Below, piece after piece: positions 7,365 through 14,921 of a stretch of DNA of 18,075 nucleotides; position 1 is the stretch's first letter, and each line of letters begins with the position of its first letter. Position numbers and translations under genes: made by a program. Origin of the DNA: Bacteroidales bacterium (GTDB lineage: Bacteria; Bacteroidota; Bacteroidia; Bacteroidales; UBA932); contig JAFZFL010000040.1 of assembly GCA_017555925.1 (NCBI GenBank), positions 1 to 18,075 on the forward strand, in the 5' to 3' direction. The notes beneath the pieces are model-generated. The model was given only the letters and a program-made list of their open reading frames with translations, ran no database searches and had not been told where the DNA came from.

Positions 7365-8700
7365 GTCAGTATTGGATATTGATTGCGGTATACGCTTTAT
7401 GTATGATAATCTTGGTCTGAACTCTTCCTGTGCAAGGAAGATGTTGCTGGAGACTCCAATGATGACATCAAAGCGTGAAATTGATCTCCATTACGCCAAA
7501 CTTAACCAGCTGTTCAATAAAAACTTGGTTCCTATTGCCAACAAACTTATGTGTTTGAAAGATATAGAAAACACAATAAAGAGGGTAGCAGGAGGCATTG
7601 TTTTGGATGATATAGAGTTGTTTGAAATCAAATATCTGGCAATGATTGCGCGTGATGTGCGTCTGCTATTGCAGGAGCAGAAGATTACAGCAGTCAATTT
7701 GCCCGATTTGCAGGAGGTTGTTGATATACTTGATCCCGACAGATTGAATATACCCTCTTTTTATGTATATGACTCTTATTCAGAGGCGCTTATGCAGGTG
7801 AGAAAAGAGATTAAGTCTATTGTGGGCTACGGTAAAGAGGTTGAAGGGGAGGATAAGCAACAGTTGCTTGAGCTGCAAAAACGTAATGATGAGATAGAGG
7901 CTGAGGTAAGGGGAGAGCTGTCGGGAAGAATAAGGGGGCATTCTAACGGATTGGGTCATGCTTTGAAAAATTTGGCACTGCTTGATATTCTGATAGCCAA
8001 GGTGGTGCAAATGAAGGAGATGGGATTATGCTTCCCGTCGGTAACAGAGGTGGGAGAGACATTTTATGAGAAGATGTTCAATCCAATGGTAAAGGATGCG
8101 CTTAATGCAGTGGGAAAGGAGTTTTATCCCGTTGATATCTGCTTTTCAAATGTTCCTGTTACCATAATAGGGGCAAATATGGGTGGAAAGAGTGTCGTGC
8201 TTAAGACATTGGCTTTGAATCAGTTGTTGTGTCAGTTTGGGTTTGGTGTTGCTGCGCAAGTATGTTGCGTAAAGGTGGTGGGTAAGGTAATGTTCTGTAT
8301 TGGAGATGATCAGAATGCCACAAAGGGGTTATCCTCTTTTGCAGCTGAAATGTTGGCAATCAATGGTGTTGTGAAGAGTTTGAGAGAGGGTGAGAATATT
8401 CTAGCTCTTGTTGATGAGCCTGCCAGAACCACTAACCCTGTTGAGGGAACTGCACTTGTTGAAGGACTTCTTGAGGTTATCAAGAGGGGAGAAGGTGGTT
8501 TTGTACTTACAACACACTATAATATAAAGAGTAGTGAGGTGAAGAGATATAGGGTTAAAGGTTTGAAGGATGGAGTGATGGATTATACTCTTATTGAAGC
8601 AGATAGCGGAGATGTACCTCATGAGGCTGTATCTATTGCCCAGAGTCTGGGTATTGATGCTGAATGGATTGAATTAACCAGAAAACACTTAAATAACTAA
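7354..8700 (+). CDS. kamC: KamC, MutS-like ATPase of the reactivase
   Basis: A 448-residue protein carrying the MutS core and ATPase domains without the mismatch-binding domain. Seen: a MutS domain III-like helical region in the first 250 residues, with a charged stretch at about 160-190 (probable clamp or coiled coil); Walker A GANMGGKS at 273-280; an ABC-type signature LSSFAAEM at 326-333; Walker B ILALVDE at 349-355 followed by PARTTNPVEG; and the switch TTHY at 386-389. A DNA repair job is unlikely, because the N-terminal DNA-reading domain is missing and the gene is fused into a lysine operon. Similar MutS-like genes accompany the B12-dependent ornithine 4,5-aminomutase in clostridia (recalled). 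The likely role is to use ATP, with KamB, to exchange damaged cobalamin in KamDE. Its ATG lies inside the end of kamB, so translation is probably coupled. Confidence 0.8.
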   Translation: MTFKSVLDIDCGIRFMYDNLGLNSSCARKMLLETPMMTSKREIDLHYAKLNQLFNKNLVPIANKLMCLKDIENTIKRVAGGIVLDDIELFEIKYLAMIARDVRLLLQEQKITAVNLPDLQEVVDILDPDRLNIPSFYVYDSYSEALMQVRKEIKSIVGYGKEVEGEDKQQLLELQKRNDEIEAEVRGELSGRIRGHSNGLGHALKNLALLDILIAKVVQMKEMGLCFPSVTEVGETFYEKMFNPMVKDALNAVGKEFYPVDICFSNVPVTIIGANMGGKSVVLKTLALNQLLCQFGFGVAAQVCCVKVVGKVMFCIGDDQNATKGLSSFAAEMLAINGVVKSLREGENILALVDEPARTTNPVEGTALVEGLLEVIKRGEGGFVLTTHYNIKSSEVKRYRVKGLKDGVMDYTLIEADSGDVPHEAVSIAQSLGIDAEWIELTRKHLNN

Positions 8701-8711
8701 TATAATTTTAT

Positions 8712-10265
8712 ATGCAGAGTAAATTAGGATTGGATTTTAAAAAGGTTGAACGTGCTAAAGGTTTGGCAAAGGAGATTGCCAATGAGGTTCAAGCTTTTGT
8801 TGAGTCTTACAGTACTGTTGCCGTTGAGCGTACTTTGTGTAGACTTATGGGCATTGATGGAGTTGATGCTAATGAAGTTCCACTTCCAAACGTTGTAGTG
8901 GATGATTTGAAATCAAAAGGTGTATTGAATCAGGGTGTTTTGTTCTACTTGGCAAATGCAATGGTTAATACAGGTATGACTCCTCAGCAGATTGCAGAGA
9001 AAGTTGCCGACGGTTCTTTGGATCTTACAAAAGTTGCTGTTGCAGAAAAATCTGAACTTGAGAAAGTTATGCAACCTGTAATTGATGAGAGCATCAATAA
9101 GATCAGAGCAAGAAGACAATATAGAGAGAATTTTATTGAGACAGTAGGTGAGGGTGCAAAACCATACTTGTATGTTATTGTAGCTACAGGTAATATCTAC
9201 GAAGATACTGTTCAGGCTGAGGCTGCTGCAAGACAGGGTGCTGATATTATTGCCGTTATTAGAACAACTGGTCAAAGTTTGTTGGATTATGTACCTTATG
9301 GTGCTACAACAGAGGGCTTTGGTGGTACATACGCTACTCAGGAGAATTTCAGAATCATGAGAGAGGCTATGGACAAAGTTGGTAAAGAACTTGGAAGATA
9401 TATCAGAGTTTGTAACTACTGTTCCGGCCTATGTATGCCTGAGATTGCAATTATGGGTGCGTTTGAGGGTCTTGACGTAATGTTGAATGACGCTCTTTAT
9501 GGTATCTTGTTCCGTGACATCAACATGCAAAGAACATTGATTGACCAATATATGTCAAGAATCATCAATGGTTTTGCAGGCGTAATTATCAATACAGGTG
9601 AGGATAACTATTTGACTACAGCAGATGCTGTTGAGGCTGCTCACACTGTATTGGCTTCTGATTTGATAAATGAGCAGTTGGCTTTGTTGGCAGGTCTTCC
9701 AGAGGAGCAGATGGGTCTTGGACATGCATTTGAGATGGATCCAATGTTGGAGAATGGCTTCCTTTATGAGTTGGCACAAGCACAAATGGCTCGTGAAATC
9801 TTCCCTAAAGCTCCGCTAAAATATATGCCTCCTACAAAATTCATGACTGGAAATATCTTTAGAGGTCACTTGCAGGATGCTTTGTTCAATATGATTGGTA
9901 TTTGGACAAACCAGGGTCTTCAACTTCTTGGCATGCCTACAGAGGCTATCCATACTCCGTTTATGTCTGATCGTTTCTTGTCTATCGAGAATGCAAAATA
10001 TATCTTCAACAACATGAAGAGCATAGGTGATGAGATGGAGTTCAAAGAGGATGGTATTATCAGAAACAGAGCTAAAGAGGTATTGGATAATGCAATTGCT
10101 CTATTGGAGCAGATGACTTCTGAGGGCTTGTTCAATGCTCTTGAGAAAGGTATCTTTGGTGATGTTAAAAGAAGCAGAGTTGGCGGTAAAGGTCTTGAAG
10201 GTGTAGTAGAGAAGGGTGCCAACTATATGAATCCATTTATTAACTTATTGAAAGGGAGGAAATAA
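8712..10265 (+). CDS. kamD: Lysine 5,6-aminomutase alpha subunit
   Basis: Large catalytic subunit of the adenosylcobalamin- and PLP-dependent mutase that turns L-beta-lysine into 3,5-diaminohexanoate (it also acts on D-lysine). The 517 residues match the length of the C. sticklandii subunit, and residues recalled as contacting PLP or substrate there fall at the same numbers: R184 (in AVIRTTGQS), S238 (NYCSGL), Y263 (ALYGILF) and R268 (LFRDI). The segment from about 150 to 400 has the strand-helix rhythm of a TIM barrel. It starts 11 bases after kamC and is followed after 2 bases by kamE, whose ribosome-binding site lies inside the last codons of kamD. Confidence 0.96.
   Translation: MQSKLGLDFKKVERAKGLAKEIANEVQAFVESYSTVAVERTLCRLMGIDGVDANEVPLPNVVVDDLKSKGVLNQGVLFYLANAMVNTGMTPQQIAEKVADGSLDLTKVAVAEKSELEKVMQPVIDESINKIRARRQYRENFIETVGEGAKPYLYVIVATGNIYEDTVQAEAAARQGADIIAVIRTTGQSLLDYVPYGATTEGFGGTYATQENFRIMREAMDKVGKELGRYIRVCNYCSGLCMPEIAIMGAFEGLDVMLNDALYGILFRDINMQRTLIDQYMSRIINGFAGVIINTGEDNYLTTADAVEAAHTVLASDLINEQLALLAGLPEEQMGLGHAFEMDPMLENGFLYELAQAQMAREIFPKAPLKYMPPTKFMTGNIFRGHLQDALFNMIGIWTNQGLQLLGMPTEAIHTPFMSDRFLSIENAKYIFNNMKSIGDEMEFKEDGIIRNRAKEVLDNAIALLEQMTSEGLFNALEKGIFGDVKRSRVGGKGLEGVVEKGANYMNPFINLLKGRK
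10254..10259 (+). promoter_or_regulatory. Strong Shine-Dalgarno for kamE
   Basis: GGGAGG lies 8 bases before the kamE ATG, within the last codons of kamD (encoding Lys-Gly-Arg-Lys). It is the only canonical Shine-Dalgarno I see in front of an operon gene; the others have AT-rich or weakly purine leaders, as expected for Bacteroidota. Confidence 0.6.
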
Positions 10266-10267
10266 CA

Positions 10268-11053
10268 ATGGCAGGTGGATTATATTCAATGTCTGCAAAG
10301 GATTTTGATCAGACTCTTGATTTGACAAAAGTAAAGCCTTATGGCGATACAATGAATGACGGTAAAGTGCAAGTAAGCTTTACACTTCCTGTTCCTAACG
10401 GTGCAGAGGCTGAGGAGGCTGCTAAACTTTTGATGAAGAAAATGGGATTTGAGAACCCTCTTGTTGCTTTTGCTAAAGAGCTTACTCCCGGTTTCACATT
10501 CTTCAACTGTTATGGCAATCTTACACACACTGTAGATTACTCTAACATTTATGTTCCAAAGGTTGAGAGCAACACTATGGATATGCATGAGTGTGATGAG
10601 TATATCAAAGAGAATATTGGCCGTAAACTTGTTCTTGTAGGTGCAAGTACCGGTACCGATGCACATACAGTTGGTATTGATGCCATCATGAATATGAAGG
10701 GTTATGCAGGCCACTATGGTCTTGAGAGATATGATATGGTTGAGGCTTACAACTTGGGCAGCCAGGTTCCAAATGAGGAGTTCTTGGCAAAAGCTATTGA
10801 GTTGAAGGCTGATGCAATTTTGGTATCACAGACAGTAACTCAAAAAGATGTTCATATTCAAAACCTTACAGAGCTAATTGAGCTTATGGAGGCTGAGGGC
10901 TTGAGAGACAAGATGATAGTTGTTTGCGGTGGTCCGCGTATCAGCCATGAGCTTGCTAAAGAGTTGGGTTACGATGCTGGATTCGGTGCAAATACATATG
11001 CAGATGACGTTGCATCTTTCGTAGCGCAAGAGTTTGTTAAAAGAAACAAATAA
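10268..11053 (+). CDS. kamE: Lysine 5,6-aminomutase beta subunit
   Basis: Cobalamin-binding subunit that forms the active mutase with KamD. The 261 residues include the base-off B12 motif DxHxxG as DAHTVG (131-136), with H133 as the lower cobalt ligand. K144 in MNMKGYAGHY is at the position recalled as the PLP-binding lysine in the C. sticklandii beta subunit. The remainder is a flavodoxin-like fold, with VCGGPRISHELAKELGYDAG near the C-terminus matching the usual GG and GAD-type loops of B12-binding domains. PLP is thus tethered on the mobile B12 domain, as known for this enzyme. It begins 2 bases after kamD with a strong ribosome site, which suits equimolar production. Confidence 0.96.
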   Translation: MAGGLYSMSAKDFDQTLDLTKVKPYGDTMNDGKVQVSFTLPVPNGAEAEEAAKLLMKKMGFENPLVAFAKELTPGFTFFNCYGNLTHTVDYSNIYVPKVESNTMDMHECDEYIKENIGRKLVLVGASTGTDAHTVGIDAIMNMKGYAGHYGLERYDMVEAYNLGSQVPNEEFLAKAIELKADAILVSQTVTQKDVHIQNLTELIELMEAEGLRDKMIVVCGGPRISHELAKELGYDAGFGANTYADDVASFVAQEFVKRNK

Positions 11054-11071
11054 TACTAATAGATATTCGTT

Positions 11072-11734
11072 ATGGACAAGAATCAAATTAGAGAATTTAT
11101 TGCCAAAAGGGCAGCTCTAGAGATCAAAGACGGTGATGTAGTGAACTTGGGTATTGGTTTGCCAACCATTATCCCTAACTACCTTCCAGAGGGTGTAAGC
11201 GTTACATTGCAGTCTGAGAATGGTTTGCTTGGAATAGGACCTACACCTGAAGAGGGTAGTGAGGATCCGCATTGGGTAAATGCCGGTGGCGGTTTCATTA
11301 CCTATCAGCCAGGTGCCGCATCATTCGATTCAGCTACCAGCTTCGGTATTATCAGAGGAGGTCATGTTAATGTTACCTTCTTGGGTGCTTTGGAAGTGGA
11401 TGAGAATGGTGACTTGGCTAACTGGATGATTCCTGGTAAAAAGACCCCTGGTATGGGTGGTGCCATGGACTTGTTGGTTGGTGCAAAGAAAGTTATACTA
11501 ACAATGGAGCATACAGCAAAAGGTAATCACAAAATCTTGAAGAAATGCAGATTGCCTCTTACTGCTGCAGGTCAGGTTAATATGATCATTACAGAGATGG
11601 GTGTAATGGAAATTACTCCAGAAGGTATTGTTCTTACAGAGATCAACCCTGAGTTTACAGTAGAGCAGGTTCAGGCAGCTACTGAGGCAACTCTTATAAT
11701 TTCAGAAAATCTAAAACAAGTTAACTTAAATTAA
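11072..11734 (+). CDS. atoA: Butyrate-acetoacetate CoA-transferase subunit B
   Basis: Beta subunit of the CoA-transferase whose alpha subunit is AtoD at the head of the operon. The 220 residues fit the family. Seen: the catalytic Glu E49 in QSENGLLG, which forms the glutamyl-CoA thioester; the GIGLP loop at 27-31; NAGGGFITYQPGAASFDS; and the late VILTMEHTAKGNHKILKKC segment conserved in AtoA/ScoB. Directly upstream of the acyl-CoA dehydrogenase, it belongs functionally to the butyryl-CoA end of the pathway. Substrate preference (butyryl-CoA and acetoacetate) is inferred from context. Confidence 0.94.
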   Translation: MDKNQIREFIAKRAALEIKDGDVVNLGIGLPTIIPNYLPEGVSVTLQSENGLLGIGPTPEEGSEDPHWVNAGGGFITYQPGAASFDSATSFGIIRGGHVNVTFLGALEVDENGDLANWMIPGKKTPGMGGAMDLLVGAKKVILTMEHTAKGNHKILKKCRLPLTAAGQVNMIITEMGVMEITPEGIVLTEINPEFTVEQVQAATEATLIISENLKQVNLN

Positions 11735-11749
11735 ATACACTTAAACAGT

Positions 11750-12889
11750 ATGAATTTTCAACTAACTAAATCACAGCAATTGTTCCAGCAGATGATTAGA
11801 GAGTTTGCTGAGAAAGAGGTAAAACCTCTTGCTGCAGAGGTAGATGATACCGAGAGATTCCCTATGGAGACCGTTGAAAAAATGGCTAAATTAGGTTTGT
11901 TTGGTATCTATATCCCTAAAAACTATGGTGGTGCAGGTGGTGACCACATTATGTATTCAATGGCTGTAGAGGAGCTATCACGTGTATGTGCTACTACAGG
12001 CGTTATCCTTTCTGCTCACACTTCTTTGTGTATGTCTCCAATTTGGGAGTTCGGTACAGAGGAGCAAAAACAAAAATACCTTCCTAAACTTGCTAGTGGT
12101 GAGTGGATTGGTGCATTTGGTCTTACTGAGCCTAATGCCGGTACAGATGCAGCAGGTCAACAAACTACAGCTGTAGAGGATGGTGACGACTATATCATCA
12201 ACGGTAGCAAAATCTTCATTACTAACGCAGGTCCTGCTCACGTATATGTAGTTGCTACTATGACTGACAAATCTTTGAAAAACAAAGGTATTACTACTTT
12301 CATCGTTGAGGCTGGCACTCCTGGTTTCTCAATTGGTAAAAAAGAGCACAAACTTGGTATCAGAGGTTCAGCTACTTGCGAGTTGATTTTTGAGAACTGC
12401 CGTGTTCCTAAAGCTAACATGTTGGGCAAACTTGGCGAGGGCTTCAAAGTTGCTATGAAGACTCTTGACGGTGGTAGAATTGGTATTGCTTCTCAAGCTC
12501 TTGGTATAGCTCAAGGTGCTATGGACGAGACTGTTAAGTATACTAAAGAGAGAAAACAGTTTGGTAAGTCAATTTCTGCTTTCCAAAATACTCAATTCCA
12601 AATGGCAGATCTTGAGACAAAAGTACAAGCTTCAAGATTGCTAGTAAGATCAGCTGCTTGGAAACAAGATATGGGTATGCCTTTCTCTGCAGATGCAGCT
12701 ATGTGTAAACTATTTGCAGCAGAGACTGCTATGGAGGTAACTACTAAAGCAGTTCAATTCCACGGCGGATATGGTTATACAAGAGAGTATCCTGTTGAGA
12801 GAATGATGCGTGATGCTAAGATCACCGAGATCTACGAGGGAACTTCTGAGGTTCAGAGAATGGTAATAGCAGCAAAATTATTTAAGTAA
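11750..12889 (+). CDS. bcd: Butyryl-CoA dehydrogenase (acyl-CoA dehydrogenase)
   Basis: FAD enzyme reducing crotonyl-CoA to butyryl-CoA with electrons delivered by the EtfAB encoded just downstream. The 379 residues match short-chain acyl-CoA dehydrogenases. Seen: signature 1 GAFGLTEPNAGTDA at 121-134; the FAD-contacting RKQFGKSISAFQNTQFQMAD segment; QFHGGYGYTREYPVERMMRD; and the catalytic base E363 in EIYEGTSEVQRM, at the position used by short-chain enzymes. Placement before etfB-etfA and after the CoA-transferase points to the butyrate-forming direction. Other short branched acyl-CoAs cannot be excluded from sequence alone. Confidence 0.94.
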   Translation: MNFQLTKSQQLFQQMIREFAEKEVKPLAAEVDDTERFPMETVEKMAKLGLFGIYIPKNYGGAGGDHIMYSMAVEELSRVCATTGVILSAHTSLCMSPIWEFGTEEQKQKYLPKLASGEWIGAFGLTEPNAGTDAAGQQTTAVEDGDDYIINGSKIFITNAGPAHVYVVATMTDKSLKNKGITTFIVEAGTPGFSIGKKEHKLGIRGSATCELIFENCRVPKANMLGKLGEGFKVAMKTLDGGRIGIASQALGIAQGAMDETVKYTKERKQFGKSISAFQNTQFQMADLETKVQASRLLVRSAAWKQDMGMPFSADAAMCKLFAAETAMEVTTKAVQFHGGYGYTREYPVERMMRDAKITEIYEGTSEVQRMVIAAKLFK

Positions 12890-12900
12890 AATTACACAGT

Positions 12901-13680
12901 ATGAAAATAGTAGTTTGTATTAAACAAGTACCAGATACTACAGTGATTAAAATTAACCCTGTAACAGGTACACTTATCCGTGACGGTGTTCCTAGCATCA
13001 TGAACCCAGATGATAAAGGTGGTTTGGAGATGGCATTGGAGCTAAAAGACAAATATGGCGCACATGTAACAGTTATCACAATGGGTCCTCCTCAAGCAGA
13101 TGCTATCCTAAGAGAGGCTTATGCTATGGGTGTTGATAAAGCTATCCTATTGACTGGTAGAGAGTTTGGTGGTGCAGATACTCTTGCAACATCTCACACT
13201 ATTGCTGCAGCCCTTAAAAACCTTGAGTATGATTTGATTATTGCAGGCCGTCAGGCTATTGATGGTGATACTGCACAAGTAGGTCCTCAAATTGCAGAGC
13301 ACCTTGGTCTTCCACAAATTTCATACGTAGTTGGTTTTGACGTTAAAGATGGCAAATACGTTGTTAAGAAAGAGACTGAGGAGGGTTACCAGATGTTGGA
13401 GGTAGCTGGTCCTGCTCTTATGACTGTATTGGCAAGCGGTTTCAAAGCAAGATATATGACTGTTAGCGGTATCGTAGACGCATTTGACAAACCAGTTGAA
13501 GTATGGGGCGTAGAGAAAGTAAATCTTCCTGTAGAGATGCTTGGTCTTAAAGGCTCTGGTACAAAAGTTTACAAATCATTCACTAAAGGTGTTAAAGCTG
13601 CTGGTGAGGTTCACGAGGTAGATGCTGAGCAGGCTGTAGGCTTGATCGTTAGCAAACTTAAAGAGAAATTTATTATTTAA
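12901..13680 (+). CDS. etfB: Electron transfer flavoprotein subunit beta
   Basis: Forms EtfAB with the next gene and passes electrons to the butyryl-CoA dehydrogenase. The 259 residues begin with the family's MKIVVCIKQVPDT. Seen: GGADTLATS at 90-98 and GRQAIDGDTAQVGP at 116-129, both very close to the recalled Megasphaera elsdenii subunit, a well-studied electron-bifurcating Etf in which a second FAD replaces the AMP of simple Etfs. I infer that this pair can bifurcate from NADH to ferredoxin and crotonyl-CoA. It lies 11 bases after bcd and 19 before etfA. Confidence 0.95.
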   Translation: MKIVVCIKQVPDTTVIKINPVTGTLIRDGVPSIMNPDDKGGLEMALELKDKYGAHVTVITMGPPQADAILREAYAMGVDKAILLTGREFGGADTLATSHTIAAALKNLEYDLIIAGRQAIDGDTAQVGPQIAEHLGLPQISYVVGFDVKDGKYVVKKETEEGYQMLEVAGPALMTVLASGFKARYMTVSGIVDAFDKPVEVWGVEKVNLPVEMLGLKGSGTKVYKSFTKGVKAAGEVHEVDAEQAVGLIVSKLKEKFII

Positions 13681-13699
13681 TTGCCAAAACTGAAAAGAA

Positions 13700-14719
13700 A
13701 TGAACAATAATAAACACGTATATGTTTTTGTAGAGCAGAGAGAGGGTACAATCCAACCTGTTGCTCTTGAGCTTTTGGGTAAAGCAAGGGATTTGGCTGA
13801 CGTTTTGGGCGAGAAAGTAGTAGCTATTTTCCCTGGTCACAATATTGCTGATCAAGCTAACGAGCTAGTGGCTTACGGTGCTGATGAGGTTATCGTAGTT
13901 GACGCTCCAGAGTTGAAAGATTATATTACTGAGCAGTATACACAAGCTGTTTATCAAGTAATTACAGCATTCAATCCATCAATCGTATTGTTTGGTGCTA
14001 CAACAATTGGTAGAGATTTGGCTCCAAGACTATCTGCAAGATTGGAGAAAGGTCTTACTGCCGACTGTACAAAATTGGAGATCTCAGACGGATCAGATCC
14101 AAAATTGGCAGCTAACAAATTGATGATGACACGTCCTGCATTTGGTGGTAACCTTATGGCTACTATCGTTGCAGCTAAAGAGGGTGTTCAAATGGCAACT
14201 GTACGTCCGGGCGTTATGCAGAAAAAAGAGAAAGATGCTTCAAGACAAGGTAACATCATTCCTTTCACAGCAAACTTTGACGCTTCTAAATTTGCCGTTA
14301 AACTTCTTGAGACAGTTAAAGCAGAGAAAGGTCTTGTTGACATCACTGAGGCTAAAGTACTTGTATCAGGTGGTAGAGGTGTAGGTAACAAAGAGAACTT
14401 TGAGAAACTTGCAGCTCTTGCTGAGGTTATTGGCGGTGAGGTTTCATCTTCACGTGCAATGGTTGATGCAGGTATCATGGATCATGACAGACAAGTTGGT
14501 CAAACTGGTAAGACTGTAAGACCAGACCTTTACTTGGCTTGCGGTATCTCTGGCGCTATCCAACACCTTGCAGGTATGGAGGAGTCTGAGTTGATTATTG
14601 CTATCAACAAAGATAAATTTGCTCCTATCTTCCAAGTTGCTGATTTGGGTATTGTTGGCGATGCTAACAAGATTGTTCCTATGCTAACAGAGAGATTGGC
14701 AAAAGAGATCAAAAAATAA
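13700..14719 (+). CDS. etfA: Electron transfer flavoprotein subunit alpha
   Basis: FAD-binding partner of EtfB and last gene of the operon. The 339 residues show the N-terminal Rossmann-like domain and the C-terminal FAD domain. Motifs are SGGRGVG at 223-229, SSRAMVDAG at 250-258, and the FAD block from QVGQTGKTVRPDLYLACG into ISGAIQHLAGM at 265-293. There is no fused ferredoxin domain, unlike some clostridial EtfA proteins, so electron exit to ferredoxin would use a free ferredoxin. A rho-independent terminator begins 22 bases after the stop codon. Confidence 0.95.
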   Translation: MNNNKHVYVFVEQREGTIQPVALELLGKARDLADVLGEKVVAIFPGHNIADQANELVAYGADEVIVVDAPELKDYITEQYTQAVYQVITAFNPSIVLFGATTIGRDLAPRLSARLEKGLTADCTKLEISDGSDPKLAANKLMMTRPAFGGNLMATIVAAKEGVQMATVRPGVMQKKEKDASRQGNIIPFTANFDASKFAVKLLETVKAEKGLVDITEAKVLVSGGRGVGNKENFEKLAALAEVIGGEVSSSRAMVDAGIMDHDRQVGQTGKTVRPDLYLACGISGAIQHLAGMEESELIIAINKDKFAPIFQVADLGIVGDANKIVPMLTERLAKEIKK

Positions 14720-14741
14720 TTGATTCAATCTCATAAACCAG

Positions 14742-14784
14742 AACATCCGGAATGGGCTTCAAGCCATTTCCGGGTGTTTTTTTT
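14742..14784 (+). terminator. Terminator of the lysine operon
   Basis: AACATCCGGAATGG (14742-14755) pairs with CCATTTCCGGGTGTT (14764-14778), with one G-T wobble and a one-base bulge, around a short loop. It is followed directly by a T run reaching 14784. This is a textbook intrinsic terminator just after etfA and separates atoE from the operon. Confidence 0.88.
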
Positions 14785-14888
14785 CTTCCCGACAGTTGCT
14801 GATATCCAACCTGACAACAACGCATATTGGTTTGTATATTTATTTTTAAAAGTGTGGCTTTTGTGGATAAATCGGCAATATTTTAACG

Positions 14889-14896
14889 TATCTTTG
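14889..14896 (+). promoter_or_regulatory. Candidate -7 element for atoE
   Basis: TATCTTTG matches TAnnTTTG exactly and lies 25 bases before the atoE ATG, downstream of the operon terminator. The nearest TTTG (14860-14863) is 25 bases upstream, longer than the usual 19-21, so the -33 element is weak. The predicted leader is about 20 bases. Confidence 0.5.
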
Positions 14897-14921
14897 CTAA
14901 TCTTTATTAATTGATTCGGAT

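Noticed and set aside
7354..8700. KamC as a DNA mismatch repair MutS
   Set aside because: It has the MutS ATPase but no N-terminal mismatch-binding domain, is about half the length of MutS, and is locked in a lysine catabolic operon.
14720..14914. Small reading frame after etfA
   Set aside because: It spans the intrinsic terminator and the atoE promoter element; its translation is low-complexity and starts directly at the etfA stop.
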